From NCBI RefSeq assembly GCF_051020955.1, contig NW_027476802.1, positions 62,001 to 126,000 on the forward strand: a DNA stretch of 64,000 bases, in the 5' to 3' direction. The position numbers and the translations under genes were made by a program. Each line of letters starts with the position of its first letter. The first letter of the stretch is position 1. The DNA is from Megalopta genalis (Eukaryota; Arthropoda; Insecta; Hymenoptera; Halictidae). Below are positions 23,551 to 34,954 of this stretch, one piece after another. The notes beneath the pieces are model-generated. The model did no database searches and had not been told where the DNA came from. It saw only the letters and a program-made list of their open reading frames with translations.

Positions 23551-26286
23551 TGTTTCGTCTGCATTTGAAGCTATATCAATTATATCGCAAGTATCTTATG
23601 CTAAATCATTTGTTTCGCATGGATTTGAAGCTAAACCTTCTACATCGCATTGCTTTGAAGCTAAACCTTCTACATCGCATTGATTTGAAGCAAAACCTTC
23701 TACATCGCATTGATTTGAAGCTAAATCATGTGTGTCGCATGGATTTGAATCTATCTCGTTTGTTCCGTCTCCATTTGAAGCTATATCACTTATATCGCAA
23801 GTATCTGAATCTAAATCATTTGTTTCGCATGGATTTGAAGCTAAACCTTCTACATCGCATTGATTTGCAGTTCAATCATGTGTTTCGCATGGATTTGAAG
23901 CTAACTCATCTGTTTCGTCTGCATTTGAAGCTTTTTCACTTATATCCCAAGTGATTGAAGCTACGTGATGTGTTTGGCATGGATTTGTAGCTAAACATTC
24001 TACATCGCATTGATTTGCATTTCAATCATGTGTTTCGCATGGATTTGAAGCTATCTCGTTTCTTTCGTCTGCATTTGAAGCTATATCACTTATATCGGAA
24101 GTATCTGATGCTAAATCATTTGTTTCGCATGGATTCGAAGCTAAAGTTTCTACATCGCATTGATTTGCAGTTCAATCATGTGTTTCGCATGGATTTGAAG
24201 CTAAACCTTCTAAATCGCATTGATTTGAAGCTAAATCATGTGAATCGCTTGGCATTGAAGCTAACTCGTTTGTTTCGCCTGCATTTGAAGCTATATCACT
24301 TGTATCGTATGTATTTGAAGAAAAATCATTTGGTTCGCATGGATTTGAAGCTAAACCTTCTACATCGCATTGATTTGCAGCTAAATCATGTGTTTCGCCT
24401 GGATTTGAATCTAAACCTTCTAAACCGAATTGATTTGAAGCTAAATCATGTGTGTCGCATGGACTTGAAGCTAACTCGTTTGTTTCGTCTGCATTTGAAG
24501 CTATATCAATTATATCGCAAGTATCTTATGCTAAATCATTTGTTTCGCATGGATTTGAAGCTAAACCTTCTACATCGCATTGCTTTGAAGCTAAACCTTC
24601 TACATCGCATTGATTTGAAGCAAAACCTTCTACATCGCATTGATTTGAAGCTAAATCATGTGTGTCGCATGGATTTGAATCTATCTCGTTTGTTCCGTCT
24701 CCATTTGAAGCTATATCACTTATATCGCAAGTATCTGAATCAAAATCATTTGTTTCGCATGGATTTGAAGCTAAACCTTCTACATCGCATTGATTTGCAG
24801 TTCAATCATGTGTTTCGCATGGATTTGAAGCTAACTCATCTGTTTCGTCTGCATTTGAAGCTTTTTCACTTATATCCCAAGTGATTGAAGCTACGTGATG
24901 TGTTTGGCATGGATTTGTAGCTAAACATTCTACATCGCATTGATTTGCATTTCAATCATGTGTTTCGCATGGATTTGAAGCTATCTCGTTTCTTTCGTCT
25001 GCATTTGAAGCTATATCACTTATATCGGAAGTATCTGATGCTAAATCATTTGTTTCGCATGGATTCGAAGCTAAAGTTTCTACATCGCATTGATTTGCAG
25101 TTCAATCATGTGTTTCGCATGGATTTGAAGCTAAACCTTCTAAATCGCATTGATTTGAAGCTAAATCATGTGAATCGCTTGGCATTGAAGCTAACTCGTT
25201 TGTTTCGCCTGCATTTGAAGCTATATCACTTGTATCGTATGTATTTGAAGAAAAATCATTTGGTTCGCATGGATTTGAAGCTAAACCTTCTACATCGCAT
25301 TGATTTGCAGCTAAATCATGTGTTTCGCCTGGATTTGAATCTAAACCTTCTAAACCGAATTGATTTGAAGCTAAATCATGTGTGTCGCATGGACTTGAAG
25401 CTAACTCGTTTGTTTCGTCTGCATTTGAAGCTATATCAATTATATCGCAAGTATCTTATGCTAAATCATTTGTTTCGCATGGATTTGAAGCTAAACCTTC
25501 TACATCGCATTGCTTTGAAGCTAAACCTTCTACATCGCATTGATTTGAAGCAAAACCTTCTACATTGCATTGATTTGAAGCTAAATCATGTGTGTCGCAT
25601 GGATTTGAATCTATCTCGTTTGTTTCGTCTCCATTTGAAGCTATATCACTTATATCGCAAGTATCTGAATCTAAATCATTTGTTTCGCATGGATTTGAAG
25701 CTAAACCTTCTACATCGCATTGATTTGCAGTTCAATCATGTGTTTCGCATGGATTTGAAGCTAACTCATCTGTTTCGTCTGCATTTGAAGCTTTTTCACT
25801 TATATCCCAAGTGATTGAAGCTACGTGATGTGTTTGGCATGGGTTTGTAGCTAATCATTCTACATCGCATTGATTTGCATTTCAAGCATGTGTTTCGCAT
25901 GGATTTGAAGCTATCTCGTTTCTTTCGTCTGCATTTGAAGCTATATCACTTATATCGGAAGTATCTGATGCTAAATCATTTGTTTCGCATGGATTCGAAG
26001 CTAAAGCTTCTACATCGCATTGATTTGCAGCTAAATCATGTGTTTCGCCTGGATTTGAATCTAAACCTTCTAAACCGAATTGATTTGAAGCTAAATCATG
26101 TGTGTCGCATGGACTTGAAGCTAACTCGTTTGTTTCGTCTGCATTTGAAGCTATATCAATTATATCGCAAGTATATTATGCTAAATCATTTGTTTCGCAT
26201 GGATTTGAAGCTAAACCTTCTACATCGCATTGATTTGCAGCTAAATCATGTGTTTCGCCTGGATTTGAAGCTAACTCGGTTGTTTC
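21285..26286. repeat. 930/870-bp higher-order repeat (31- and 29-mer)
   Basis: The landmark GATTTGCATTTCAATCATG (CATTTCAAGCATG in every third unit) recurs with its context at 20,415, 21,285, 22,215, 23,145, 24,015, 24,945 and 25,875. Spacings are 870, 930, 930, 870, 930 and 930 bp. Each unit contains, in order, CTCGTTTCTTTCG, CGGAAGTATCTGATGC, the AAACCTTCTAAATCG monomer, CTTGGCATTGAAGC, GAAGAAAAATCATTTGG, CTAAACCGAATTG, CTTATGC, CATTGCTTTGAAGC, GAAGCAAAACC, GTCTCCATTTG, GCTTTTTCAC and GTGATTGAAGCTACGTGATG. A plus-strand frame of 269-289 codons is open in each unit and closed at the same TGA (21,222-21,224 in one unit), so these frames are copies of one accident. Confidence 0.9.
23551..26286. 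repeat. 2,730-bp tandem duplication, copy 2
   Basis: This copy is nearly identical to 20,821-23,550. One substitution is clear, C at 23,469 against A at 26,199. The match breaks at about 26,287, where TGTTTCACTTG replaces TGTTTCGTCTG and a different monomer series begins. The near-identity indicates a recent event compared with the divergence between neighbouring monomers, which is often several bases in 30. Confidence 0.88.
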
Positions 26287-29200
26287 ACTTGCATTTGAAA
26301 CTATATCACTTATATCGCAAGTATCTGATGCTAAATCATTTGTTCCGCATGAAATTGAAGGAAGCCTTCTACTTCGCATTGATTTGGAGCTAAATCATGT
26401 GTATCGCATGGATTTTGAAGCTAACTCGGTTGTTTCGTCTGCATTTGAAGCTATATCACTTATATCACAAGTATCTGAACCTAAATCATATGTTTCGCAT
26501 GGATTTGAAGCTAAACCATCTACATAGCATTGATTTGCAGCTAAATCATGTGTTTCGCATTGATTTAAAGGTAACTCGTTAGTTTCGCCTGAATTTGAAG
26601 CTATATCACTTATATCTCATTTATCTGAACATAAAGCATTTGTTTCGCATGGATTTGAAGCTAAGCCTTCTATTTCGAATGTACTTAAAGCTAAATGATG
26701 TGTATCGCATGGATTTTGAAACTAACTCGATTGATTCGCCTACATTTGAAGCTATATCACTTACATCGCAGGTATCTGAAGCTAAATAATTTGTTTAGCA
26801 TGGATTTGAAGCTAAGGCTTATACATCGCATCTATTTGAAGCTAAATGATGTGTATCGCATTGATTTTGAAGCTAACTCGTTTGATTCGTCTGCATTTGA
26901 AGCTATATCACTTATATCCCAAGTTTTTGAAGCTAAATCATTTGTTTCGCATGGATTTTGAAGCTAAACCTTCTACATCGCATTGATTTGCAGCTAAATC
27001 ATGTACTTCGCATGGATTTGAAGGTAAATCATTTGTCTCGCACGAATATGAAGCTAAAAGATGTGCTCCGCTTGAATTTTAAGCTATATCATGTGTTTCG
27101 CATGGAATTGAAGGTAACTTGTTTCGCCTGCATTTGTAGCTATATCACTTGAATCGCAAGTATTTGAAAAGAAATCATTTGTTTCGAATGGATTTGAAGC
27201 TAACTCGTTTGCTTCGCCTGCATTTGAAGCTATATCACTTGTTTCGAATGTATTTGAAGAAAAATCATTTGGTTCGCATGGATTTGAAGCTAAACCTTCT
27301 ACATCGCATTGATTTGCAGCTAAATCATGTGTTTCGCCTGGATTTGAATCTAAACCTTCTAAACCGAATTGATTTGAAGCTAAATCATGTGTGTCGCATG
27401 GACTTGAAGCTAACTCGTTTGTTTCGTCTGCATTTGAAGCTATATCAATTATATCGGAAGTATCTTATGCTAAATCATTTGTTTCGCATGGATTTGAAGC
27501 TAAACCTTCTACATCGCATTGCTTTGAAGCTAAACCTTTTACATCGCATTGATTTGAAGCAAAACCATCTACATCGCATTGATTTGAAGCTAAATCATGT
27601 GTGTCGCATGGATTTGAATCTATCTCGTTTGTTTCGTCTCCATTTGAAGCTATATCACTTATATCGCAAGTATCTGAATCTAAATCATTTGTTTCGCATG
27701 GATTTGAAGCTAAACCTTCTACATCGCATTGATTTGAAGCTAAATCATGTGAATCGCTTGGCATTGAAGCTAACTCGTTTGTTTCGCCTGCATTTGAAGC
27801 TATATCACTTGTATCGTATGAATTTGAAGAAAAATCATTTGGTTCGCATGGATTTGAAGCTAAACCTTCTACATCGCATTGATTTGCAGCTAAATCATGT
27901 GTTTCGCCTGGATTTGAATCTAAACCTTCTAAACCGAATTGATTTGAAGCTAAATCATGTGTGTCGCATGGACTTGAAGCTAACTCGTTTGTTTCGTCTG
28001 CATTTGAAGCTATATCAATTATATCCCAAGTGATTGAAGCTACGTGATATGTTTGGCATGGATTTGTAGCTAAACATTCCACATCGCATTGATTTGCATT
28101 TCAATCATGTGTTTCGCATGGATTTGAAGCTATCTCGTTTCTTTCGTCTGCATTTGAAGCTATATCACTTATATCGCAAGTATCTGATGCTAAATCATTT
28201 GTTTCGCATGGATTCGAAGCTAAACCTTCTAAATCGCATTGATTTGAAGCTAAATCATGTGAATCGCTTGGCATTGAAGCTAACTCGTTTGTTTCGCCTG
28301 CATTTGAAGATATATAACTTGTATCGTATGTATTTGAAGAAAAATCATTTGGTTCGCATGGATTTGAAGCTAAACCTTCTACATCGCATTGATTTGCAGC
28401 TAAATCATGTGTTTCGCCTGGATTTGAATCTAAACCTTCTAAACCGAATTGATTTGAAGCTAAATCATGTGTGTGGCATGGACTTGAAGCTAACTCGTTT
28501 GTTTCGTCTGCATTTGATGCTATATCAATTATATCGCAAGTATCTTATGCTAAATCATTTGTTTCGCATGGATTTGAAGCTAAACCTTCTACATCGCATT
28601 GCTTTGAAGCTAAACCTTCTACATCGCATTGATTTGAAGCAAAACCTTCTACATCGCATTGATTTGAAGCTAAATCATGTGTGTCGCATGGATTTGAATC
28701 TATCTCGTTTGTTCCGTCTCCATTTGAAGCTATATCACTTATATCGCAAGTATCTGAATCTAAATCATTTGTTTCGCATGGATTTGAAGCTAAACCTTCT
28801 ACATCGCATTGATTTGCAGTTCAATCATGTGTTTCGCATGGATTTGAAGCTAACTCATCTGTTTCGTCTGCATTTGAAGCTTTTTCACTTATATCCCAAG
28901 TGATTGAAGCTACGTGATGTGTTTGGCATGGATTTGTAGCTAAACATTCTACATCGCATTGATTTGCATTTCAATCATGTGTTTCGCATGGATTTGAAGC
29001 TATCTCGTTTCTTTCGTCTGCATTTGAAGCTATATCACTTATATCGGAAGTATCTGATGCTAAATCATTTGTTTCGCATGGATTCGAAGCTAAAGTTTCT
29101 ACATCGCATTGATTTGCAGTTCAATCATGTGTTTCGCATGGATTTGAAGCTAAACCTTCTAAATCGCATTGATTTGAAGCTAAATCATGTGAATCGCTTG

Positions 29201-31177
29201 GCATTGAAGCTGACTCGTTTGTTTCGCCTGCATTTGAAGCTATATCACTTGTATCGTATGTATTTGAAGAAAAATCATTTGGTTCGCATGGATTTGAAGC
29301 TAAACCTTCTACATCGCATTGATTTGAAGCTAAACCTTCTACATCGCATTGCTTTGAAGCTAAACCTTCTACATCGCATTGATTTGAAGCAAAACCTTCT
29401 ACATCGCATTGATTTGAAGCTAAATCATGTGTGTCGCATGGATTTGAATCTATCTCGTTTGTTTCGTCTTCATTTGAATCTATATCACTTATATCGCAAG
29501 TATCTGAATCTAAATCATTTGTTTCGCATGGATTTGAAGCTAAACCTTCTACATCGCATTGATTTGCAGTTCAATCATGTGTTTCGCATGGACTTGAAGC
29601 TATCTCGTTTCTTTCGTCTGCATTTGAAGCTATATCACTTATATCGGAAGTATCTGATGGTAAATCATTTGTTTCGCATTGATTTGAAGCTAAATCATGT
29701 GAATCGCTTGGCATTGAAGCTAACTCGTTTGTTTCGCCTGAATTTGAAGCTATATCACTTGTATCGTATGTATTTGAAGAAAAATCATTTGGTTCGCATG
29801 GATTTGAAGCTAAACCTTCTACATCGCATTGATTTGCAGCTAAATCATGTGTTTCGCCTGGATTTGAAGCTAACTCGATTGTTTCCCCTGCATTTGACAC
29901 TATATCACTTATATCGCAAGTATCTGATGATAAATCATTTGTTCCGCATGAAATTGAAGGAAGCCTTCTACTTCGCATTGATTTGGAGCTAAATCATGTG
30001 TATCGCATGGATTTTGAAGCTAACTCGGTTGTTTCGTCTGCATTTGAAGCTATATCACTTATATCGCAAGTATCTGAACCTAAATCATATGTTTCGCATG
30101 GATTTGAAGCTAAACCTTCTACATAGCATTGATTTGCAGCTAAATCATGTGTTTCGCATTGATTTAAAGGTAACTCGTTAGTTTCGTCTGAATTTGAAGC
30201 TATATCACTTATATCTCATTTATCTGAACATAAAGCATTTGTTTAGCATGGATTTGAAGCTAAGCCTTCTATTTCGAATGTACTTAAAGCTAAATGATGT
30301 GTATCGCATGGATTTTGAAACTAACTCGATTGATTCGCCTGCATTTGAAGCTATATCACTTACATCGCAGGTATCTGAAGTTAAATCATTTGTTTAGCAT
30401 GGATTTGAAGCTAAGGCTTATACATCGCATCTATTTGAAGCTAAATGATGTGTATGGCATGGATTCTGAAGCTAACTCGTTTGATTCGTCTGCATTTGAA
30501 GCTATATCACTTATATCCCAAGTTTTTGAAGCTAAATCATTTGTTTCGCATGGATTTTGAAGCTAAACCTTCTACATCGCATTGATTTGCAGCTAAATCA
30601 TGTGTTTCGCAAGGATTTGAAGCTAACTCAATTGTTTCCCCTGCATTTGAAACTATATGACTTATATCGCAAGTATCTGATGCTAAATCATTTGTTCCGC
30701 ATGAAATTGAGGCTAAGCCTTCTACATCGCATTGATTTGAATCTAAATCATGTGTATCGCATGGATTTTGAAGCTAACTCGGTTGTTTCGTCTGCATTTG
30801 AAGCTATATCACTTATATCACAAGTATCTGAACCTAAATCGTATGTTTCGCATGGATTTGAAGCTAAACCTTCTTCATCGCATTGATTTGCAGTTCAATC
30901 ATGTGTTTCGCATGGACTTGAAGCTATCTCGTTTCTTTCGTCTGCATTTGAAGCTATATCACTTATATCGGAAGTATCTGATGGTAAATCATTTGTTTCG
31001 CATTGATTTGAAGCTAAATCATGTGAATCGCTCGGCATTGAAGCTAACTCGTTTGTTTCGCCTGAATTTGAAGCTATATCACTTGTATCGTATGTATTTG
31101 AAGAAAAATCATTTGGTTCGCATGGATTTGAAGCTAAACCTTCTACATCGCATTGATTTGAATCTAAATCATGTGTA
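26287..31177. repeat. Mosaic family II region, source of later copies
   Basis: This contains the first GAAATTGAAGGAAGCC / GATTTGGAGC junction (about 26,350), the TATCACAAGTATCTGAACC run, the 7,650-offset segment (about 26,540-27,430), and 870/930-type units anchored at 28,094 and 28,964. About 26,940-29,325 matches 31,262-33,647 at 4,322 bp. About 29,815-31,235 matches 51,673-53,093 at 21,858 bp. In the 28,964 unit about eight monomers are missing after 29,325 (GATTTGAAGC joined directly to CATTGCTTTGAAGC). No non-repeat sequence was seen. Confidence 0.8.
28964..29992 (+). other. 342-codon plus-strand open frame, probably not a gene
   Basis: This is the longest plus-strand open frame. It reads as about 34 decapeptides such as RMDLKLNLLH, RIDLQLNHVF and RLHLKLYHLY: basic, Leu/His/Arg-rich, with Leu at alternating positions. 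It is a 930-unit frame extended by deletion of the monomers that normally carry the stop. It starts at a Met within a repeat and ends in the GGAAGCCTTC junction monomer. There is no leucine-rich-repeat consensus and no flanking gene structure. I regard it as fortuitous. Confidence 0.08.
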
Positions 31178-34100
31178 TCGCATGGATTTTGATGCTAACT
31201 CGGTTGTTTCGTCTGCATTTGAAGCTATATCACTTATATCCCACGTTTTTGAAGCTAAATCATTTGTTTCGCATGGATTTTGAAGCTAAACCTTCTACAT
31301 CGCATTGATTTGCAGCTAAATCATGTACTTCGCATGGATTTGAAGGTAAATCATTTGTCTCGCACGAATATGAAGCTAAAAGATGTGCTCCGCTTGAATT
31401 TTAAGCTATATCATGTGTTTCGCATGGAATTGAAGGTAACTTGTTTCGCCTGCATTTGTAGATATATCACTTGAATCGCAAGTATTTGAAAAGAAATCAT
31501 TTGTTTCGAATGGATTTGAAGATAACTCGTTTGCTTCGCCTGCATTTGAAGCTATATCACTTGTTTCGAATGTATTTGAAGAAAAATCATTTGGTTCGCA
31601 TGGATTTGAAGCTAAACCTTCTACATCGCATTGATTTGCAGCTAAATCATGTGTTTCGCCTGGATTTGAATCTAAACCTTCTAAACCGAATTGATTTGAA
31701 GCTAAATCATGTGTGTCGCATGGACTTGAAGCTAACTCATTTGTTTCGTCTGCATTTGAAGCTATATCAATTATATCGCAAGTATCTTATGCTAAATCAT
31801 TTGTTTCGCATGGATTTGAAGCTAAACCTTCTACATCGCATTGCTTTGAAGCTAAACCTTTTACATCGCATTGATTTGAAGCAAAACCATCTACATCGCA
31901 TTGATTTGAAGCTAAATCATGTGTGTCGCATGGATTTGAATCTATCTCGTTTGTTTCGTCTCCATTTGAAGCTATATCACTTATATCGCAAGTATCTGAA
32001 TCTAAATCATTTGTTTCGCATGGATTTGAAGCTAAACCTTCTACATCGCATTGATTTGAAGCTAAATCATGTGAATCGCTTGGCATTGAAGCTAACTCGT
32101 TTGTTTCGCCTGCATTTGAAGCTATATCACTTGTATCGTATGAATTTGAAGAAAAATCATTTGGTTCGCATGGATTTGAAGCTAAACCTTCTACATCGCA
32201 TTGATTTGCAGCTAAATCATGTGTTTCGCCTGGATTTGAATCTAAACCTTCTAAACCGAATTGATTTGAAGCTAAATCATGTGTGTCGCATGGACTTGAA
32301 GCTAACTCGTTTGTTTCGTCTGCATTTGAAGCTATATCAATTATATCCCAAGTGATTGAAGCTACGTGATATGTTTGGCATGGATTTGTAGCTAAACATT
32401 CCACATCGCATTGATTTGCATTTCAATCATGTGTTTCGCATGGATTTGAAGCTATCTCGTTTCTTTCGTCTGCATTTGAAGCTATATCACTTATATCGCA
32501 AGTATCTGATGCTAAATCATTTGTTTCGCATGGATTCGAAGCTAAACCTTCTAAATCGCATTGATTTGAAGCTAAATCATGTGAATCGCTTGGCATTGAA
32601 GCTAACTCGTTTGTTTCGCCTGCATTTGAAGATATATAACTTGTATCGTATGTATTTGAAGAAAAATCATTTGGTTCGCATGGATTTGAAGCTAAACCTT
32701 CTACATCGCATTGATTTGCAGCTAAATCATGTGTTTCGCCTGGATTTGAATCTAAACCTTCTAAACCGAATTGATTTGAAGCTAAATCATGTGTGTGGCA
32801 TGGACTTGAAGCTAACTCGTTTGTTTCGTCTGCATTTGATGCTATATCAATTATATCGCAAGTATCTTATGCTAAATCATTTGTTTCGCATGGATTTGAA
32901 GCTAAACCTTCTACATCGCATTGCTTTGAAGCTAAACCTTCTACATCGCATTGATTTGAAGCAAAACCTTCTACATCGCATTGATTTGAAGCTAAATCAT
33001 GTGTGTCGCATGGATTTGAATCTATCTCGTTTGTTCCGTCTCCATTTGAAGCTATATCACTTATATCGCAAGTATCTGAATCTAAATCATTTGTTTCGCA
33101 TGGATTTGAAGCTAAACCTTCTACATCGCATTGATTTGCAGTTCAATCATGTGTTTCGCATGGATTTGAAGCTAACTCATCTGTTTCGTCTGCATTTGAA
33201 GCTTTTTCACTTATATCCCAAGTGATTGAAGCTACGTGATGTGTTTGGCATGGATTTGTAGCTAAACATTCTACATCGCATTGATTTGCATTTCAATCAT
33301 GTGTTTCGCATGGATTTGAAGCTATCTCGTTTCTTTCGTCTGCATTTGAAGCTATATCACTTATATCGGAAGTATCTGATGCTAAATCATTTGTTTCGCA
33401 TGGATTCGAAGCTAAAGTTTCTACATCGCATTGATTTGCAGTTCAATCATGTGTTTCGCATGGATTTGAAGCTAAACCTTCTAAATCGCATTGATTTGAA
33501 GCTAAATCATGTGAATCGCTTGGCATTGAAGCTGACTCGTTTGTTTCGCCTGCATTTGAAGCTATATCACTTGTATCGTATGTATTTGAAGAAAAATCAT
33601 TTGGTTCGCATGGATTTGAAGCTAAACCTTCTACATCGCATTGATTTGCAGCTAAATCATGTGTTTCGCCTGGATTTGAATCTAAACCTTCTAAACCGAA
33701 TTGATTTGAAGCTAAATCATGTGTGTCGCATGGACTTGAAGCTAACTCGTTTGTTTCGTCTGCATTTGAAGCTATATCAATTATATCGCAAGTATCTTAT
33801 GCTAAATCATTTGTTTCGCATGGATTTGAAGCTAAACCTTCTACATCGCATTGCTTTGAAGCTAAACCTTCTACATCGCATTGATTTGAAGCAAAACCTT
33901 CTACATCGCATTGATTTGAAGCTAAATCATGTGTGTCGCATGGATTTGAATCTATCTCGTTTGTTTCGTCTCCATTTGAAGCTATATCACTTATATCGCA
34001 AGTATCTGAATCTAAATCATTTGTTTCGCATGGATTTGAAGCTAAACCTTCTACATCGCATTGATTTGCAGTTCAATCATGTGTTTCGCATGGATTTGAA

Positions 34101-34954
34101 GCTAACTCATCTGTTTCGTCTGCATTTGAAGCTTTTTCACTTATATCCCAAGTGATTGAAGCTACGTGATGTGTTTGGCATGGGTTTGTAGCTAAACATT
34201 CTACATCGCATTGATTTGCATTTCAAGCATGTGTTTCGCATGGATTTGAAGCTATCTCGTTTCTTTCGTCTGCATTTGAAGCTATATCACTTATATCGGA
34301 AGTATCTGATGCTAAATCATTTGTTTCGCATGGATTCGAAGCTAAAGCTTCTACATCGCATTGATTTGCAGCTAAATCATGTGTTTCGCCTGGATTTGAA
34401 TCTAAACCTTCTAAACCGAATTGGTTTGAAGCTAAATCATGTGTGTCGCATGGACTTGAAGCTAACTCGTTTGTTTCGTCTGCATTTGAAGCTATATCAA
34501 TTATATCGCAAGTATCTTATGCTAAATCATTTGTTTCGCATGGATTTGAAGCTAAACCTTCTACATCGCATTGATTTGCAGCTAAATCATGTGTTTCGCC
34601 TGGATTTGAAGCTAACTCGTTTGCTTCACTTGCATTTGAAACTATATCACTTATATCGCAAGTATCTGATGCTAAATCATTTGTTCCGCATGAAATTGAA
34701 GGAAGCCTTCTACTTCGCATTGATTTGGAGCTAAATCATGTGTATCGCATGGATTTTGAAGCTAACTCGGTTATTTCGTCTGCATTTGAAGCTATATCAC
34801 TTATATCACAAGTATCTGAACCTAAATCATATGTTTGGCACGGATTTGAAGCTAAACCTTCTACATAGCATTGATTTGCAGCTAAATCATGTGTTTCGCC
34901 TGGATTTGAATCTAAACCTTCTAAACCGAATTGATTTGAAGCTAAATCATGTGT
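31178..34954. repeat. 3,777-bp tandem duplication, copy 1
   Basis: This aligns with the next copy at a constant 3,777 bp from about 31,190 on. Anchors are 31,280/35,057, 31,471/35,248, 32,416/36,193, 33,286/37,063 and 34,216/37,993. Shared private variants include TTTGTAGATATATCAC (31,457), GAAGATAACTCGTTTGC (31,519), GTGTGTGGCATGG and CTAAACCGAATTGG (34,423). At the left edge the copies differ by one T (GATTTTGATGC at 31,191 against GATTTGATGC at 34,967). The block contains two complete and one truncated 930/870-type units. Confidence 0.88.

Noticed and set aside
20415..25814. Plus-strand Leu-rich translations (RMDLKLNLLH, RIDLQLNHVF) as leucine-rich-repeat proteins
   Set aside because: The period is 10 residues, not 20-29, there is no LxxLxLxxN/C motif, and each frame is cut by the same TGA and TAG in every unit.
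26340..26400. Transposon or insertion edge at the GAAATTGAAGGAAGCC / GATTTGGAGC junction
   Set aside because: Both sides are ordinary monomers. The change is a small indel that shifts register, with no terminal inverted repeats, target duplication or foreign sequence.
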